A stretch of DNA of 64,000 bases from Casuarius casuarius (GCA_003342895.1 PTFA01000195.1:1798001-1862000), one strand, 5' to 3'; positions 36,981-50,065 are shown, counted from the stretch's first letter. Made by a program: numbers and translations. Notes: generated from the letters alone by a model not told the origin.

Positions 36981-37504
36981 CATACCAAAAAGTGAGAGGA
37001 GCTGCATACGTTTTCTGGTGCGAGGAGTTTTGAACAACCTGGGTTACTCTAAAAAATACACCTGAAGGTTTTAAAATACAGTGACAACATGGAATTATTT
37101 CCCACGCTTAGAAAATAGATTTAACTAACTAGCTGGGCCATGGGCAGCATTGCTAGTTTGATCCGGGGTAGCACGACCTGCCTGCAGGTCCCTGCAGGAC
37201 CGGAGTCTGGCGTTTCATGATTAATTGGTGTGGACATCTCGTACACAACCTGTAGAGAGCATAAGGCAAAAACTGCAGCAGCCCGACTTGACTTGGCAAA
37301 CTCCCACTGGGGCTGTAAGAGGCAACGTGAGCTGGGCTGAGCTGGCTGCAGCTCACATGCGGATTACTGGAGCGGGAGAAATATTCCCTAAAAAGCGGTG
37401 CCTTTACAGAAACAACTCCAAACCCCAGACCGAACCAGATTTGGGTTGTTGGGATATTTAAAAGCCCATCTTATGTGTGTCCCCTAATGAAAGGTCACAG
37501 ATTT

Positions 37505-37625
37505 AGGACTCAGATCATTTTAGTTCTGTTCCCAGCTCCTCAGCTGGTGTTTGCACAACCTCAGTTAGTTTAATTCATTTCTCTGTGTCTTGCATTGCAC
37601 CACTGTAAAATAGGGATGTTTCAAC
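37505..37625 (+). mobile_element. MIR-like SINE relic
   Basis: About 120 bp following the MIR consensus: TTCCCAGCTC, then TGCACAACCTCAGTTAGTTTA, TTCTCTGTGTCTTGCA and CACTGTAAAATAGGGATG. It is the longest match in the window. Confidence 0.65.
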
Positions 37626-38339
37626 TCCAGTGGCACCATCCCTCTTTGGGACAACTCTGCTCTAGGGGTGGCAACCCCAGCTTGGAGTTTATCATATCCA
37701 GATCAGATCCAAATTCTTCTCCCTGAAAGCCTGCAACCATCAGTTAAGGTTTTATCCCGAATTGTGAGAATGCTTTAAGTAGGATATCTTAACGAGCAAG
37801 TGTGTAGGCATTTCATGATAGAGGGTGGAAGACCAACTATCTACCACTGCTGTGCTGAAAATAAATGTAAGAGTTCAGAGAACAAGCGAGTCGGGCTGAA
37901 CTATATGTCTGACACAGGACACCTAGGAGATGAGGCTTGTTCATAATCATATAGCGTGCTTATTGTACGTTGGTTTTTACATACGGTTCACATGAGCACT
38001 CATTCCTGAAAGCACCTTCTTCCCACACTGCCTCAGATGCCAAGATCGCCTGGAAAAAATGACTTCCAGTTAGCGTAGACAGTTAACTCCCAGCCAGTTT
38101 TCCCTCCCGCATCCTAAACGGGCCATGCCAGCTCCTCTGCCCAGTTCCCGGGGTCATCTCGCCCCGTCCCTGCTGCGCCACGGTGCTTCCCGAAACGCGG
38201 TTCCCTGCCCGGCACCTCATGGGCACACGTGCAATACCAGGCTCCCCACTGACTTGACTGACTTGACGAATGTAATTACAGCCTTGCTCAGGATTTTTAG
38301 AAAGGCCAGTAAAACTAGTTTTGGGCTAGGAGGGCCCCA

Positions 38340-38530
38340 CGAGCGTTTTGCCTCGTTTTCCGAACAGCCCCGGGACGGGAGCAGCGCCGGCCGTGGCAGA
38401 GGACGGGCTCGGGGCCAGTCCGGCGCGGGCTGAGCAGCGGCAGCGCCCGGAGCCGCTCAGCCCCCCACGCTGCTGCCGCTCGCTCGCGGTGCTCCCAGGG
38501 CACAGCCAGCGACGTGCGCGGCCTCCAGGA
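38340..38530. promoter_or_regulatory. Small CpG-dense patch
   Basis: About 190 bp of strongly GC- and CpG-rich sequence stands out from its surroundings and directly abuts the CA-rich repeat. It could be a small CpG island or the promoter of a non-coding transcript. No TATA box, splice donor or coding frame is evident. Confidence 0.4.
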
Positions 38531-38534
38531 GCTG

Positions 38535-39171
38535 GCACATGCACATACGCACACTTCTGCACATGTATATCCACGCATACGCATGCACATATACGCATAC
38601 ATGCATACATAGGCACACTCGTGTATACATCTACACATGCATGTACACACACATATACACACATACACATACGTGTGGAAACATGTGGAACATGTGGAAA
38701 TGCACACACATACATCGACACATGCACACACATACATATGCACATACATACACGTGTACACACTCCTATGCATATATATACACACACCCACATGCACACA
38801 GATAAGCGCACACACACATATCCACACACGCATGCACATACATACATGCACAGACACGTAGGCATACATATATACACACACACATATACACACACATGTG
38901 TATACACACAGACATATACATATATACACATGCACATATACACACACATATGCACATGCAAAAACATGCATGCATGCATGCACACATCTACACATACACA
39001 CATACCTACACACACATATGCACACACCTATATGCACACATACACACACATACACACGCCCATGCGCACACATACACATGAACATACACACATACACATA
39101 CATACGGGCGTACATTCAAGGGCACACATATGCACGTACACGCACACCCCCATACGGGCACGCGCGCACTC
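38535..39171. repeat. CA / CACACATA-type microsatellite tract, about 640 bp
   Basis: Nearly uninterrupted alternating purine-pyrimidine sequence built of CACA, CATA, CATG and TATA units. It has no stable single period but strong 2-, 4- and 8-bp patterns. It contains short perfect runs such as ATGCATGCATGC near 38967-38980. Long open frames on both strands (Thr/His-rich on plus, Cys/Val/Met-rich on minus) are by-products of the repeat. Confidence 0.97.
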
Positions 39172-42100
39172 GCCCAGCCAGGGCAGGCAGATGCCAGCTC
39201 TGCCCAGGGCCTGCCCCAGGCCACCTCGTGCCCTGCTCCCGCCAGCCCCACGGCGACCGGGAGGGCAGGCGGGCGCAGGGAAGCGCAAATGATGTGTTTC
39301 CTGTAACCAGTCATTTAATGAAGTGCTTCAGCACCCACCAAGTCATTAATTACATGCTGTCCTAAAAGACTAATACTACTAATAAAAAAATATTTTATAC
39401 TATTCCACATCCCGTGTTTGGCCCTCCCAAAGATGTCACTCAGGCATCCACCATTACACTTCACCCAAACATCCCCAGCCTGGGCCACCTGCCCTCCGCA
39501 AGGCGCACGTTTCTCCCTGGAGAAGCAGCCTGACCGCACAGAAACCTCTGGGGAATTAGAGGAATCCCATCTCTGACTCCACCTCAAAGGATGTGTTTTT
39601 GACAGCCGAGGTGAAGCCATTCCTAGATGGTTTCTCACTGATGGGGAGCTCCCAGTCAAAACGACACCCCCAAAGTCCCTTTTGCAGGTGCGGTACCACT
39701 GCGGACCACCGTCTGGGCTCTTCTCAGGGAAAGAGTAAATGCTGCAATAAGCACAACTGCGACGACCTCCTATTTCCTTCCCTCAGCAGGAAAAGCTGGA
39801 CAGGTCTGAGGTCTGGCCACCAGTGACTGATCTGGGAGAAACGATGAAAATTCTCAGCTGCGCAGATGACTTCAGGTGCTCTCGCTCAATCACCTCACTC
39901 TAGTGACTTATAGGGTGTGCAAGGGAGACCCCATTTCCCTAACGTCATTGCTGGTCCTGATTCTCCTGCCCTGAGGCTTTTTACGTGCTCCTCAGGATCT
40001 GCAGCCAGGGGAATCCTGCCAGACCCTTCCTCTCCAACCATGATACCTTCAGTAAAGACTTACCAGGACTCACAGAAACCATTCCCAATCCCTCTGTCAC
40101 TTGAAATGTAAGTCTGGACCATGACATCCTCCCCACAACTTACGCAGTATAAGCCATTTTCCCTATCAGTGTCATCTTTGCTACCATGGGTGTGACCATC
40201 CCATTCATGCACAGTCCTTCACACAAAAGTTTTGGATAGCACCAACGCTTGGATTTCCGGATTACGTCTCTCAGCAAACTCATCCACTTCATCCTCACAG
40301 TATCTCCAAACTCAGCGTGCCAACATCTTGAACCGCCTGGCATGACGTCCTTGAGCCCGTGCTGTACTGAGATGCGCAGACAGATGGAGAACCAGCATCC
40401 CTCCTCACTGTCATGCCGTCTGCCCCTCCGTCAAACCGTCCCTGGGGAAATCCTACATCAACTATGCAGACACTGTAGTCCATATACAACAATCACATCT
40501 TACAAATGACAAAATTGCCCCAAATCACACAAATATTTCCATAAAAAACATTTAAATCAGCTAAAGAAGCTATGACACAGAGGCCCTGGGATACTGTCAC
40601 ATAGATCCCATCTTTGGCCAAGCTACTCAAATACCTGACGCTGTGTCCTGCACAACAAACCCTAAATCCCAGAACGCGACACGAATGTCCACAGACAACC
40701 AGCCCCACAGTCCGTCCCAGGGCAACAACCACCACCCCCATGCACACCTCTTCTCAGCCACCGGGACACAGATCCCATTGCTCCAAGCAACAAGCGCTCA
40801 CGTAGAAACGACACAGGTGCACACAGCCTCCTGCCACACAACCCCACTCAGCCAGTCGGTGACAAAAACACCTTCTATGAAATATCTCCAGCCCTGCCTT
40901 CTCACTCCTGCTCCCCAGACCTACAAAATACTTGCAAAACACAAGCCTGGGAGCTACACTTCGTAACTTAGTCTGATACGAAAGATTTGGGGTCTCACAG
41001 GGGTCATTGCTTTTGCATCCCATCATTTTGCTTCCTTCTGATCACTACTGGCTGGTGCTCAAGACCCTTTCCCCTCTCTGTGCTGCAGAGCCCATGGTTG
41101 CATCCTGCCAACAGCACTCTGCTTTTCAGGTGCTAATTACCCTGCCCTCCAAGCCGGGTGATTAACAGAGCTACATTAACCTAAGGCCATGGTTTCACTA
41201 TACGGGGGCTTCAGGAACTTGCCAGACCTCACCCCTGGGTGCTCATCCCTGTCACCCCACCAACATGCCATCCCATCAGAGGTGCCAGCACAGCTGCAGA
41301 GACCAGGGCTGGTCCATGGTGGGTCCCTTCACCCACCCCACTCACAGCACCAGGCCCCCGGGGTGGCACAGCTGAGGATGCAGGGCAAGAGCCAGGGGAT
41401 GGCAGGGACAGATGGGCTGTGAGCTGCTCCGTGCCAGAAAGCGGGGCTGGCGGCGGGTCCGGTCCCATGGCGCGGCTCTCCCGTGGCACGGGACTGCAGC
41501 CTGCCTGCCAGCCTGGGCTCCTTGTTTGTGCTGAGGGTCATCAGATTTGCAAATCTCTGAGAGAACTGAACGTGGCAAGGGTCGTGAGGAGAAAGCATAG
41601 CTTTTATCAGGCTGGTTAGATGAAGAAAAGGCAGCTTCTGTGCACACAGGTCCTTCTTCATGTCTCCGAAAGAGAGACAATTGAGAAACAGAGGCGCAGG
41701 GAAGGGTGAGACAAGCCCAAAGCCCAAAGGAGTCCTGGGCATCGGGGCCATTGCAGCAGCTTTACCTGCCACTTCAGGAACTGGCATTTGCTTCTGAGAT
41801 CCATCTTCTATAATCCAAGGATGATTTGATCCTCCTGCATGCGGTTGTTTCATTTTGTTTCCTACAGCTCTCCCCGTGCCCCATATTTACAAGCTGGTGG
41901 GACCAACAGGCTGGAGCTGGGTTTTCCCCCCTCCCCATTGCATTGCTTTTGTTTCCATCTGTTTCACGCTTGGTTCATCCATGCTGGCGGAGCAGATCCT
42001 CATGCAGCACCAGAGCCGCGGTGCCCTGCTTTTCTCCTGGGAGTGCAAGGAAGGCCAGCAGCAGTGTCAAACCATCTTTGGTCCTAGAAAGGAAATTTGC

Positions 42101-42969
42101 AGAAGGAAAAGAGGATTGTCATCCCCTGCCCTGTCCCCCTCATCCCTTTACGCTGTTCCAAAAAAAGGCTGTTATTCGTGGGCAGCGTTTCGGAGTTTTT
42201 TTAGAGAGATTCCAGTTCTGCTTCTTCCCTGGGCTCTCTGGGCAAGAGTGGGGGCCGCAAGGGGACAGATCCAGGGCAAATCATTTCCCCGCTCCTGCTC
42301 TGCTGGGAAGTGCCCAGCTTTGCACCCTGCCACAGCTGGGGTGGCACCATGCCAGCAGCAGGTGGGTAAATAAAGGTGACACAAATCAGGGGTGCAGGTG
42401 GCACCGAGCCAGGGTCGCCCTCCTGCCACCCCCTTGCAAAGCCGCGTGGGCTGGGGCATGAACGGGGCTCGAGGGAGCCTTTGTGCCTCTAAGTGTGACT
42501 CCAGGTTTACACCCAGGCCAGAGCCTGGCCCAGGTCTGCCAAAGTCCTTTGCAAACACGGCGCTAGATACCAGCCCTGCAGCAGCTCGAGCAGCCGGCAC
42601 GAAGCATTTGGCAACCTCCCGCAGGCAGCCTTGGACCTTTGAACCTGTTTAGTTAGCAGAGAGGACGGCGAGGACGTGGGCAAGGCGTGGGGTTTCCCGG
42701 AGCACCAGCCATGCCAGGAGTGAGCGCGGCTGCTCCAAGCCCGGCTACCAGCTGCAGCCACCTCACCTCTCCCCAAGAACATCGGTTCAGGAGGAGCTTG
42801 CAAAAACCAAGCGCCGCCAAACCCCAGCCCACCGCCGCGTTTCCCCTGCGGCTCAGAAACCACCCTGCCACTGTCTCCCCTGCAGGGAAGGAGCTGCCAG
42901 CACGGCGAGCGGCACATGGGCTGTGCCACCGCCACTCCAGCGGGGAGGCGAGAGCCCAAGATGGAAACA

Positions 42970-42970
42970 N
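42970..42970. other. Single ambiguous base
   Basis: One N inside GC-rich intergenic sequence; probably an unresolved base call. Confidence 0.99.
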
Positions 42971-43786
42971 CCATGCAGCCTGAACTGCTGCCACGTGCGA
43001 CGTGCACGCTGGGGCTGGAGAGCCCGGGGCCAACACGCGCAAGTGCATGCATGCACCCACCCTCGCTCCCGACCACTTCCTCCCAGGAATGCCTCCAGGC
43101 ACCGGGCGCAGCTTTGCCAGGAAGCGGGCAGAGGAGGGACGGGGCCGCTGAACAGGTCTAACCATCACGTGGACGCTGGCGATGCACCATGTCCACGCGG
43201 TCGGCGCTGCCTCCGTGCTCCGCAGCTGTGCTGCTCCCCCCACACCTCCTTGTCGCACCCCGGGGCCTTTCCCAGGCTCATGTTGCTGCCGCGGAAATGC
43301 TCCCCGGCAGTGCAGGGCCAGGTATGGAGGAGGGAGCAACCCATCGCCCCATGCCAACCACGGTCCTCAGAAAAAGCTGCATTTCCACGTAGACTGGACA
43401 GTTCCTGTCTTTGGTTGCTAAAGTACTTCCAACTGCTTCGGATTGTAGAGTATCCAATACCTGTATGATAGAAGCATACGTAACTCCCAGACAAAACCAG
43501 TCTGGTACAGAGGGAAGACATGAATAAAATGAGGGTAAAAAACCACTCCCATAATGTTTTTTTCTCTATCCCAGGTATGGCCATATTATATTAAAGCATA
43601 GGGGACAAACAGTCTTCACGATGGCCAAAAGGTGGATGATTTCATCAAGGAGAAAAACTGGTAAAGAAAATGTTTATAGACGTTGAATCTTTAAACAAAA
43701 GCCTGAAGGCTTTGCCTCACAATTCAGCAAGGCACCCACATGTCCCTGGCAGTCACGGAAAGACAAGAAGTGCAGACAGACCTGGA

Positions 43787-43875
43787 GCCCAGTCCTCAGC
43801 TCTGACACAGATTTCCCACAGGACCTTGACCAAGTCACTTAGCCACTGGGAGCCTGAGTCCCCTCTCCAGAGACA
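43787..43875 (+). mobile_element. MIR-like SINE relic
   Basis: GACCTTGACCAAGTCACTTAG followed by GGGAGCCTGAGTCCCC is a clear match to the MIR core (ACCTTGGGCAAGTCACTTA, GAGCCTCAGTTTCC). Confidence 0.65.
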
Positions 43876-44685
43876 GGGTGAACAGGGAGGCTGAGAAGGA
43901 CTCAGTGCCCCATAATGAGGATTGGGATGCTGGGATGCTGCTCTTCCACTGTATTTCACAAGCATTTTCCCCGTGCTTGTGCCTTGCAGTGGAAAAAAGT
44001 TAATTCTGGGCTCATCAAAATGGTTCATCTCTTGGCCACTTGGCCTCAGTGTTCAGGGAGCAGCCATGCAATGCAGCACGGCGCCTATTGGAATAAGCAA
44101 ACTAGAGCCTCAATCATAATTCGTCGTTTGGACGGACGATAACCTGGTACTTTAAGTCTTATCTTTCTGCACTCACTGAAGCACAGGCTTTGGAAACCCC
44201 TGCAAGCAACGGCACCAGCTCAAGAGCTTTAGGAGATGTCCAGCTCCTGGATTCATGGGATCGTACAGCGCCCTGAGCCTGCCTTGGTGGGCTGCAGAGT
44301 TCTGAGCTCCTCCTTCTGCAGAAGTGCCTAAAAGGTCAAACATTCGATGACGACTAAAACAATCCATATATATAGGTCAGGGGCAGAGAGGGAGAGTGAC
44401 TGGGACTGTCCAAAGTCAGAGGCTCTGTCCGCTTTATCTCAAAACTGAGATGACCTGAATTACAAGGAGAGAACTAACGGAAAGTTCATACATTTCGTAA
44501 CATCCTAGCAGTGTTTTGCCTCCTTTTAAATAACCGATTTGCTTTTTGCATAGATTGTTTTGTGTCATTGTTTGTATTTTACTGTTGCTCTCGGTTTGTT
44601 TTTCTGTGTCAGGCTAGAGAGCAAATTTGTCTGATCTCTCTGCTGTTGCTGTGGGCTTTACACATAGCAACAAGGAGGAGAAACC

Positions 44686-44709
44686 CTTTTCTTTTCTTTT
44701 TCTTTTTTT
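44686..44709. repeat. (CTTTT)n pyrimidine tract
   Basis: CTTTT units ending in a T run, within unannotated intergenic DNA. Confidence 0.9.
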
Positions 44710-45479
44710 AATACTAAGAAACAACCTGCAGCCTCCAAAAATCACATCAGAGACACTGAGGGAGGGGAAGGACCTGCAAAGCTCTGACCCCTTTCCTCTT
44801 GCAGTAGCGTGAGGTTTTATCAGCGATGGTTGGTTTGCCATGTCTGGATGGTGATCCCACCACCATAGCATCTCTCTGCATCCGAATATTGCTCTGTTTT
44901 TCAAACATTTCCCTCGCTTTTCAATCTCCAGGGCAGCTCCTGAGACTACATGTAGTGGAGAGAGTCAGGGACATGCAAATGCAGCATTTATTTATTCACG
45001 GCTTAAACCACTGCGCACCAAATCGCCTGGTGATGTGAGCGTCCTTGCGCTTTCCCTCCCTCCTTCCCAGCCAAAGCCAAACCACGTGGGGCTGGTTTTT
45101 CGCAGCTCCGGGAAGGCCTGGCTCACCAGCCTCCTGCTCTCCACCTTGCGTCCCCAAAACGCGGAGGTGATGCAGGGGACGGCTGCCGCGGTCGCTTCTT
45201 GTGCAATGAGCCGAACAGCCTGCTGAACTCCACAGCCCTCCTGGCAGAGGCGAGGAGAGGCCGGGCTCGCTCCCGCTGGCAGCCTCCGCGCCAGCACCAG
45301 CAGCACCAGCGCTACCGGGGTCCGTGTGACATCCCTGCAGCCTGTTGTGCCCCGCGGGATGCCAGAGCTTGTCGCTCTGCTGGCAGCACCTCCAAAACGC
45401 GGTGGCTGCTGGGGAGGAGGGTGAGCAGGTGCTGTCTGAAAAGGAGAGAGAGAGGATCAGCTAGGGACGATGGGAAAAT

Positions 45480-45560
45480 GTCAGCTGAGATGATGATAAT
45501 TACTTGATTAATTGAAATGTTCAGGCATAATTGGCTCAGATTTAACAGCTCTGCCTCTTT
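45480..45560. promoter_or_regulatory. AT-rich block with homeodomain-type cores (possible conserved element)
   Basis: Several TAATTA, TTAATT and ATAATTGG cores lie within about 60 bp, in a region that is otherwise GC-rich. This density of TAAT cores resembles developmental enhancers, but conservation cannot be judged from one sequence. Confidence 0.3.
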
Positions 45561-45624
45561 TTGTCTTTGGCACGGCTCCTCTCATGCCCCCTCTAAGTGA
45601 TGCACAGTCCGTCCTTCTCACTCT

Positions 45625-45700
45625 CCAGATGGGGAAACTGAGGCAGAGCAGTGACACAGGAAAGCTGAGCCAGCGCTAACACAGGCATTCAAGGAACTCC
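45625..45700 (-). mobile_element. MIR-like SINE relic, reverse orientation
   Basis: CAGATGGGGAAACTGAGGCAG followed by GTGACACAGGAAAGCTGAGCCAG matches the reverse complement of the MIR consensus. Confidence 0.65.
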
Positions 45701-48700
45701 CTTACAGTTCTCTGTTTTGCCCTCGCTTCCCACGGAAATGGAGGTTATGCAACTGCGTTTTCTGTTTCCTCACTCATAATTTTGAACCCACTGGGGCAGT
45801 TTCATCCCCAGAGGTAAGTGTTTCAGACATGTTTGGTGGAACTAGGCAGCTCAGCTGGGAAGAGGAGAAAGACTGAAGCCAACACCTCCACTGAGAGAAG
45901 GATCGTGAGGCTGAACCATATTATTAGACATGGGAGACTCCACATGAGAGGGTGCTACCAGAAACCAGGCTTCATAAGCTCTGCTGCTTCAGGAGCTTCT
46001 TGCAAAAGTCTCCTCCACTGGGTGCCCACAGAGCCAACGGCACAGCATCATTTATTACCTTATCAGCGTGGGTGCTGAGGCTGCTCTCCTGGACCTCCTT
46101 CTCCACGCAGATGAGTCCCAGGTTTGTGGCCTCACCCCACAGCCTTGCTCTGGGACTGGAAGAACAGAGAGGAACATCCTGGCTTCAGGATGGGATAAAT
46201 CTCTCTTCCCCAACCCGTACAACCCTTGCAAGGTCGGTGTGAGCAAGAGGCTCTGTCTGCTGAGGTCAGAGATGGCTTCAACCCAGCTCTCCTCACATTT
46301 TGGGGTCTACACGAGGGTCCTTCCACAAAAACAAAAACTGGGCACCGCTATGGGGAATCTCAGCAAATGGGAACCAGTTAAAAGGCGTACTGAACGGGGA
46401 CCTCACAGCAGGAACAGGCCCTGTCCCAAGTCAGCCTCGCCAGCCACACTTTCCTAATGTACCCCAAGGTGTCTGAGGTGAACCACTGACTTCAGAGGGC
46501 CCATCTGCATCAGGAGGTGGAACGATGGTTAACACTCCCCAACTTTCTTGTACCCAGAGATGACTCACATGAACACAGGGGTCAGACGTGAGCAGCCTCC
46601 TGAAGACACCAAAGGCTGCAAAGGGGGCTGAGGGTGATCGGCTTGGATTCAGGCACCCAGTTTTGTGACATCTAACGTTCAGGTGGATCTGAAAATCCCA
46701 GATTCACCTAGTGGTGACAGGCATGCTTGAAGTTCCCAGCTGGACGATCTCGCCCATCCTGCCCAGCCATGGATTACTAAATCACAAACAGAAGGCCTTC
46801 CTTACACCTGTTTGAGGGGTTTTCTTTTTGTTTTTTGTATGAGTTTATGTCCTGAAGCATGCTAGTTACTACTCCTTAGTTTTATTCCAGAGAGGAACGG
46901 TACAGAGGCTCTTCCCGAATCCTCACCCGCCCTGTTGAGTTACTTGCTTGGATGAACACCATAGGGACACAGGCAGGCGGTCGTGTTGTAATGCCCCACA
47001 AAGGCCCTGTGGTCCCCAGGGCAGCAAGTGCCACTATTCTTTGTAGTTTATTATCATTTGATGTTTCCTTTGCCCCATATGTGCCTGGTGTACACAAAAA
47101 CAGAGAGAGATTCTCCAGACAGCAGGTTTTGTAGTCAGGATTAGGACAACAGCAGCACCCAAGGGAGAAAATACAGGCACAGGACAATCTGAAGGTATTT
47201 GGGAGGACAGCGGACATCTCCCAGTGAACCATTTTCCTTTGATTTATCTTTTAAACAATCTGGAGCACGGGGGGAGTGCACCCAAGGGTGGTACTTATTC
47301 ATGCTTATTATCAAAGAGATAGAAAATATCTTCAGGCCATCATAACACCATGACGTATCTGCATCCGTACAAGGAAGAGACACGTAGTCTGGGATTTTTC
47401 TGTCCCAAAAAGATATACATGAGAAGGGCTATGGTACAGGCCTGTAAAAACACAAGGGGCAGAAAGTGGCTGAATAGAAAATGACCAGTCATCGTGTCCT
47501 CCAACATGAGGATGAAGGCATCAAGTAAACTAGCAGGTGGCAGGATCAAAGCAAACCAAAGGAAATGATTCTGCACCCAACCGGTAATTAGACTTGGCAG
47601 CTGTTTGCCACAGGATGTTGCAAATGCTTAAAATTTACCTGGGTTCAAAAATAACTAAACAAATTCATGGAAGAAAAATCTACTGAGGACTATTAAATAA
47701 GAACACACCCTGACTCAGGGAGTCTGAGTCATGAAAAATTGTTGGAGGTCGGGGAAATGTTCTGGGGAGGTATCACAAGACACATCTTCTTGCACTATTC
47801 CATGGGCATCCAGAGGTGGACTTTCTTGAGGAGAGGGTACTGAGCTAGAAGGATCATTGGGGGCCATTTTTATATTCATAAAGAGGAAGATAATTGTTTC
47901 TGGGCTGGCTGTGACTCTCCCATTTGATACTGCAAATGCTTCTCTCCACCGTTAAGAGGAGCCAGGATCTGGGAACCCCAGGCAATGAAGTGGTCTCGAT
48001 TGCCCAGTGCTGAAACATCACATCAGTCATGATCAGTTTGTTAGTCACCTGCACGATTCTGGCCCTGGAGCTCAGCCCTACGAGCTTGTGTGTGAGGTGA
48101 GGGACAGAGCTCGCAGGGAGCGGGCAGCTGGCGAGGAAGGTGAGGGAGGCAGAGATGTAGCTGAGCACCAGTGGACAGTGAAGGAAATGAGTTTTGAAGA
48201 GAAAACTTCAAAAAGGGTGAAAAGAACTGATGGTGCCCAGGTCAGGAGAGGCTTTCCAAGGGTGCACAGATAGAGAGATGGACAGGCTCAATAAAGGGTG
48301 AAGAAACAGAAGAGCAAAGAGAGATGCTGTGAGGTCCAGTGATGAGAGAGAGCAGGGCTGCACTCTGCCTTCATCTGCACTAGCAAAAACCCAAAGGTGC
48401 ATCCAGCCATCAGACTCGGGGAGTACAAGGCAACCCAGCCGGAGAGGCGATCTCTCCCCATGGCCGTGCCAAGTCCCTCCCGGAGGCATGGGGTCCGGGT
48501 GGGGGCAGCAGCAGCCAGCAGGTGGTGAAAGGAGATAGCGCCCAGCTGAAGGGCCTCAGGCAGGCGCCCAGAGATAGGGCGATGGGGGGGAGAACTGCTC
48601 GGTGCAGAGCCCTGATAGAGCACCCACAGCTGGCTCTCAAGCGGAGAAACCCAGCCTGAAAGCCGGGAGATAAGGCGAGGGCAAAGGGCAGAAGGAAACC

Positions 48701-49439
48701 AGCCCGTGACCTGGTCGTGAGAATTTCCAAATCTCCCTTTTCATTTCTGTGATGCAGGAAAATGAGACCAAAAAAGAAAATATTTAGAGCAATTAGTACA
48801 TACCCTGAGCAGATACAGCCCAGCCTGAGCCCCCCACCCCTGTGCTGGAGAGTCAAGATCGGGAGGGGTGAGCGGGGTATGACATGTGCAATATCTTCCT
48901 GGACTTCATGACTGTGATGCTCTGGGCACTGGATGGTTAAAGCACTGGTGGGAGCTAGATTCAGAGTCGTCCTGCTGGATGGTAGCATGTTTTCTTCTTT
49001 TGGGCTGCTGTCATGTCTGTGTTTAAAACAGATAATCCCATTGCCCCCCCAAACAGTCTCCAAGTCTTTAAGTCTTCCATCGACCTTATACTGTTGTCCA
49101 ACAACTGAGAATAAAAAGGATACTCTTTTCACACGCTGTCACCAAGGCCTTTACAAAGTATTGCCATCCCTCTCTACATATGCAAAATGTCTCCTGTGAA
49201 GTCCATGTGAGTGACTCTGTGGGCACCTTCACTCGATAAAATGCCACTGGCCACGTCGCTAACCTGATGCCCAAGGAACACAGCTGCAATTCCAGTCGAT
49301 ATAGGAGAAGCATCTTGTTTTCTCCTGCTTTGCCAGGCCTTAGGAAATGCCACCGAGGAAGAGAACTGCCAGGAGTGCCACCAGGTTACGTATATTTCTG
49401 TTTCCTGGGTTAGGAGAGCCCCAGATAAAATATTTCTCT

Positions 49440-49550
49440 AATGTTTTTATTACTTATTAATCATGAGAATATTAAGAGTAACAGCAAGGTATTTTCATCA
49501 TGTTCTTTTATCAGATCCATTGACAGCTTTCATGAATTTTCAGACAGTGA
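49440..49550. repeat. Diverged duplicate segment A1 (partner 53575-53680)
   Basis: It shares with its partner, in order, TTAT-A-TTATT-ATCA, GAAT...GAG-A-CAGCA, G-ATTTTCAT and TCTTTTATCA, at roughly 70-75 percent identity by eye over about 75 bp. Confidence 0.55.
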
Positions 49551-49974
49551 GTCGATGTGAAAGAAGCATATATGTATACACATTTCACATAAATATGAAA
49601 GAAATGATGTTGATGAGGGTGAAAAAATCAGGGTAGGGCAGCTGAAGCAAACAGGAGAATGTATGGGACAATATTTTCACATATATGAAAACTAAAGCAG
49701 AGAAATGTCCTATATTCAAGTCAAGCTGGACTGGAGATGAGTCTGGAAGGAACATCTTTATACTGGTTAGAGGACAAGTTAGGCATGATGTTCCTAAAAC
49801 CTCCCCTCCCCTCTAATTTTTGTCACTCATAGCTAACCAGGTAAATGAATATATGTCTCACTCTAGGGAAAAACTCTGCATTTCTGCAGCTGAACTCAGG
49901 AGCACCTGTTCTGCTGCCAAGGGAAGGATCACAGTGCCCTGGCACTGCTTACCAGCATTGCATTTAGGAGCATA

Positions 49975-50065
49975 AAAAAAAAAAAAGAGAGAGAGAAATT
50001 TATTAAAAACGGATGCTGAGCGCACGCGAGATGGAGAAGAGCTTTCATCAGAGCTGTGTGGCCTT
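49975..50065. repeat. Diverged duplicate segment B1 (partner 55430-55525)
   Basis: It shares ATTTATTAAAAA / ATATATTAAAAA, GATG-TGAG, GAAGAG and TTTCATC in order and at similar spacing with its partner, then GTGGC-TT-G-AGT further on. It begins after a 12-A run followed by GA repeats. Confidence 0.5.

Larger units (their letters stand above)
36119..38340. other. Intergenic, upstream of NOL6
   Basis: No coding exon is recognised. It contains two MIR-like relics (about 36905-36980 and 37505-37625) in otherwise unstructured sequence. Confidence 0.7.
39172..49380. other. Intergenic, no gene recognised
   Basis: About 10 kb without a supportable exon. GC-rich stretches with scattered CpG occur at 42.4-43.3 and 45.0-45.4 kb. 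MIR-like relics lie at about 43787-43875 and 45625-45700, and an AT-rich motif block at 45480-45560. Open frames up to 240 codons (48410-49132 minus) show no domain, signal peptide or splice structure I recognise. Confidence 0.6.

Noticed and set aside
38315..39365. Long Thr/His-rich (plus) and Cys/Val-rich (minus) open frames
   Set aside because: Translations of the CA/CATA repeat, which lacks stop codons in several frames at once.
46882..47576. Series of minus-strand frames with hydrophobic and Cys-rich segments, considered as a receptor pseudogene
   Set aside because: No conserved receptor motifs and the frames do not join into a membrane-protein pattern.
48410..49132. 240-codon minus-strand open frame with a hydrophobic stretch
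   Set aside because: The single hydrophobic run is short and the rest is Pro/Ser/Leu-rich low-information sequence. No family is recognised.
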